A program made the position numbers and the translations under genes. A model generated the notes under the pieces. That model ran no database searches. It was not told the DNA's origin and saw nothing but the letters and a program-made list of their open reading frames with translations. A DNA stretch of 24,159 nt, taken from IMG/VR virus record IMGVR_UViG_3300043395_000260, positions 1 to 24,159 of that record; one strand, 5' to 3'. This DNA comes from a virus. Below, in pieces: positions 22,751-24,159 of the stretch. The first letter of the stretch is position 1; every line of letters begins with the position of its first letter.

Positions 22751-23136
22751 GTCCGTTCGATTTCGCAGACTTCATCCTCAGAAAGAAGGTGCCTGACGAT
22801 GAATTGGATTTTAAAGAATATGCACCATTTTTAATCAATAGGTCTTTATCCTATCACCTAGATTGTGTGTTATATGTGAATGACATGAATCTTTGGCCAG
22901 ATTTGGATAAAGATATGCAATACCAGTATCTTCTAAATAGTATCAGGCCTATGAAACGGAAGTTCGTTCCATGGCAAAAGGCCGATTCTGTGAAAGATAT
23001 TGAGTGCGTAAAAGCCTACTATGGTTATTCTAATTCCAAGGCTAGAGAAGCTCTTCGTATACTCACCGATGAACAAATCGCTGATATAAAAACAAGAATA
23101 GACACTGGCGGAGTGAAGAATAATGATAGACGTTAA
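22747..23136 (+). CDS. 62: Clamp loader small subunit gp62
   Basis: Single-copy subunit of the gp44/gp62 clamp loader. At 129 residues it is shorter than T4 gp62 (187) but shares the central pattern. The segment YVNDMNLWPDLDKDMQYQYLLNSIRPMKRKFVPWQKADS corresponds to T4 YAMNL...FNYLMAAVPRGKRYGKWAK. A helical VKAYYGYSNSKAREALRILTD follows. The shortened form is usual in marine T4-like phages. It is translationally coupled to gp44 through an ATGA overlap and its last 14 bases overlap regA. Secure by position and motif. Confidence 0.88.
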   Translation: MSPFDFADFILRKKVPDDELDFKEYAPFLINRSLSYHLDCVLYVNDMNLWPDLDKDMQYQYLLNSIRPMKRKFVPWQKADSVKDIECVKAYYGYSNSKAREALRILTDEQIADIKTRIDTGGVKNNDRR

Positions 23137-23530
23137 AGATTTGGTTGAAGTGACCTTAAATGATAAAGATGATTTTCTAAAAGTTAGAGAAACACTTACA
23201 CGCATTGGAGTGGCTTCCAAAAAGGATCAGGTTTTATACCAATCCTGCCACATATTACATAAGCGTGGACAATACTATGTTGTCCATTTTAAAGAATTGT
23301 TTGCCCTAGATGGTAAACCAACAGATATTACCGAGAATGATTTGTCTCGTAGAAATGCGATTGCAAATCTATTGGAAGATTGGGGACTAGTAAAAATTGT
23401 GAACAAGAAACAAACAGAGGTTCCACCTCCTATTTTCCTTTCACAAATTAAGATTCTATCCCATAAAGAAAAGAATGATTGGCAACTGACACCAAAGTAT
23501 AATATTGGTAAAAAACCAAATAGTGTTTGA
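23123..23530 (+). CDS. regA: RegA translational repressor
   Basis: RNA-binding protein that silences early phage mRNAs by binding around their start codons. At 135 residues versus 122 in T4, it is strongly conserved: DDFLKVRETLTRIGVASKKD, VLYQSCHILHKRGQYYVVHF, RRNAIANLLEDWGLVKIV and WQLTPKYNIGKKP all align with T4. The first seven residues (MIDVKDL) are an N-terminal extension relative to T4. GGAG lies upstream inside gp62. In T4 RegA represses 44, 45 and itself, and the same operon arrangement here suggests the same feedback. Secure. Confidence 0.95.
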   Translation: MIDVKDLVEVTLNDKDDFLKVRETLTRIGVASKKDQVLYQSCHILHKRGQYYVVHFKELFALDGKPTDITENDLSRRNAIANLLEDWGLVKIVNKKQTEVPPPIFLSQIKILSHKEKNDWQLTPKYNIGKKPNSV

Positions 23531-23555
23531 CTAAGTTGTATAAATAAAATATAAT
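23527..23555 (+). promoter_or_regulatory. Sigma70 promoter of hsp20, overlapping a late promoter
   Basis: TTGACT (23527-23532, over the regA stop), a 17-base spacer and TATAAT (23550-23555). Five of six -35 bases and all -10 bases match consensus. The late octamer lies inside its spacer. Predicted start near 23562 gives a leader of about 112 bases. Confidence 0.75.
23539..23546 (+). promoter_or_regulatory. Late promoter TATAAATA of hsp20
   Basis: A perfect late octamer within the spacer of the sigma70 promoter, giving a predicted transcript start near 23553. Binding of the two polymerase forms would be mutually exclusive. Confidence 0.72.
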
Positions 23556-23563
23556 AGTCTCAG

Positions 23564-23667
23564 TCCCATCGGGATGGGAACTACCATGCCGTTGAAGGGT
23601 AGTAAAATATCCAGCGGTGCCGATGCCTTCGGGGTCGGCAATTTTATTAACTCGCTTAAATAAGGAG
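23564..23667 (+). promoter_or_regulatory. Structured hsp20 5' leader, candidate ROSE-like RNA thermometer
   Basis: Four hairpins in series. I: TCCCAT (23564-23569) / ATGGGA (23574-23579), loop CGGG. II: ACTACC (23580-23585) / GGTAGT (23598-23603), 12-base loop. III: TGCCGA / TCGGCA (23618-23640) with inner CC-UUCG-GG and one bulged G. IV: CTC-g-CTT (23651-23657) pairs with AAGGAG (23662-23667) over an AAAT loop, hiding the Shine-Dalgarno of hsp20 with a bulged G. Bases 23652-23656 read UCGCU, matching the UYGCU anti-Shine-Dalgarno core of ROSE thermometers that control bacterial small heat-shock genes. The fold is drawn by hand. Hairpin III followed by ATTTTATT could alternatively act as a terminator or attenuator. 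Confidence 0.55.
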
Positions 23668-23673
23668 AAACCT

Positions 23674-24111
23674 ATGACCGACTTATTCAGTCAATTCAGT
23701 AAATTTGACCCATTTTCAATTGGATACACCGATGTATTCAAAGAATTGGAGTCCATGTCCAAATCGCTTGCTAAAGCTGCAACATATCCTCCATACAATA
23801 TCAAACAAGTAAAAGACAATAAATTTGTCATCGAAATGGCCGTTGCTGGTTTCGCTCAGTCTGATATTGAAATTACCTTGGAAGGTAACAAACTAGTTAT
23901 CAAAGGTAATACACAAGATGAGGATGCACCAGAGAATTTCTTGTTCAAAGGTATTGCTAATCGCAACTTCACCCGTGAATTCAAATTGGCCGACAAGGTC
24001 GAAATTGAAAATGCCGAATTGGTAAACGGTATGTTGAAGATTGGCCTTGCAAATATGGTAAAATTGCAAGACACCATCAAGAAAATTCCTTTGGTTAACA
24101 AAGATGCTTAA
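23674..24111 (+). CDS. Small heat-shock protein Hsp20
   Basis: ATP-independent chaperone of the alpha-crystallin/IbpA family that holds unfolding proteins. At 145 residues it has typical length. The N-terminal arm MTDLFSQFSKFDPFSIGYTD resembles IbpA-type arms. The alpha-crystallin domain runs from YNIKQVKDNKFVIEMAVAGF through EITLEGNKLVIKG to NGMLKIGL. The C-terminal I-x-L oligomerisation motif is KKIPL near residue 140. Start ATG 23674 has AAGGAGAAA upstream and is preferred to a GTG at 23617, which lies inside a leader hairpin. Hsp20 genes near regA/43 are common in T4-like cyanophages. Expression is probably both early and late from the overlapping promoters, with post-transcriptional control by the leader. 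Confidence 0.93.
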   Translation: MTDLFSQFSKFDPFSIGYTDVFKELESMSKSLAKAATYPPYNIKQVKDNKFVIEMAVAGFAQSDIEITLEGNKLVIKGNTQDEDAPENFLFKGIANRNFTREFKLADKVEIENAELVNGMLKIGLANMVKLQDTIKKIPLVNKDA

Positions 24112-24159
24112 TTGGTGGCCTGTTTCCGATGAGGAATGGGAACGCCTAAATTATCCGGA
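24104..24159 (+). CDS. Start of an unknown gene (3'-truncated by window)
   Basis: An ATG overlapping the hsp20 stop by 8 bases opens a frame that stays open to the window end (MLNWWPVSDEEWERLNYP). The Trp-rich, acidic sequence does not look random. No Shine-Dalgarno is visible, so it would be coupled to hsp20. Too short to assign. Confidence 0.4.
   Translation, partial: MLNWWPVSDEEWERLNYP

Noticed and set aside
23617-23673. Upstream GTG start extending Hsp20 by 19 residues
   Set aside because: The extension lies in a stable hairpin and AAGGAG is correctly placed only for ATG 23674, which also gives the normal Hsp20 length.
1-24159. tRNA genes, CRISPR arrays, insertion sequences
   Set aside because: No cloverleaf-like segments, regularly spaced repeats, transposase genes or terminal inverted repeats were seen; there are no gene-free gaps above about 150 bases.

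Overview
This window is a contiguous, gap-poor stretch of a T4-like (Straboviridae/Kyanoviridae-type) tailed-phage genome. Every convincing gene lies on the + strand, genes often overlap by 1-17 bases, and base composition is low in GC. The evidence is a long run of T4 orthologues in the compact order seen in marine and freshwater T4-like phages: terminase 17, sheath 18, tube 19, portal 20, gp67-like, protease 21, scaffold 22, capsid 23, then uvsY, uvsW, 55, 47, 46, 45, 44, 62 and regA. Peptide deformylase and Hsp20 genes, and the absence of many T4 small ORFs, also resemble cyanophage or pelagiphage genomes. No photosynthesis gene is present and the host cannot be fixed from this window.

Region 1 (1-10106) is the late structural and head-assembly block. 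It starts inside the terminase gene and ends with a second tail-tube-fold protein. Most units here are preceded by the T4 late-promoter octamer TATAAATA or a 6-7/8 match. Strong intrinsic terminators follow gp19 and the major capsid gene.

Region 2 (10107-18616) is recombination and late-transcription control. It opens with a perfect sigma70 promoter (TTGACA-N17-TATAAT) for uvsY. It then carries uvsW, a small conserved protein, the late sigma factor gp55, a cupin, a cytidylyltransferase-like enzyme, gp47/gp46 nuclease, peptide deformylase, a DUF4338/DruA-like protein and a small zinc-ribbon-like protein.

Region 3 (18613-19015) is a self-contained unit: perfect sigma70 promoter, 5' hairpin, small DNA-binding-type protein, perfect terminator. 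Region 4 (19025-23530) holds a glycosyltransferase, a dNMP kinase, then the replication clamp (45), a DsbA-like protein, an unknown protein, the clamp loader (44/62) and RegA.

Region 5 (23531-24159) is a structured leader in front of an Hsp20 gene, plus the start of one more ORF.

The two most interesting signals are: (a) the hsp20 leader, which has overlapping sigma70 and late promoters, several hairpins and a small hairpin closing the Shine-Dalgarno through a UCGCU element matching the UYGCU core of ROSE RNA thermometers; and (b) a 67-codon membrane-protein ORF nested in the +1 frame of uvsW, with a near-ideal GGAGGT ribosome-binding site. All functional calls are from sequence recognition by eye; no database search was run.
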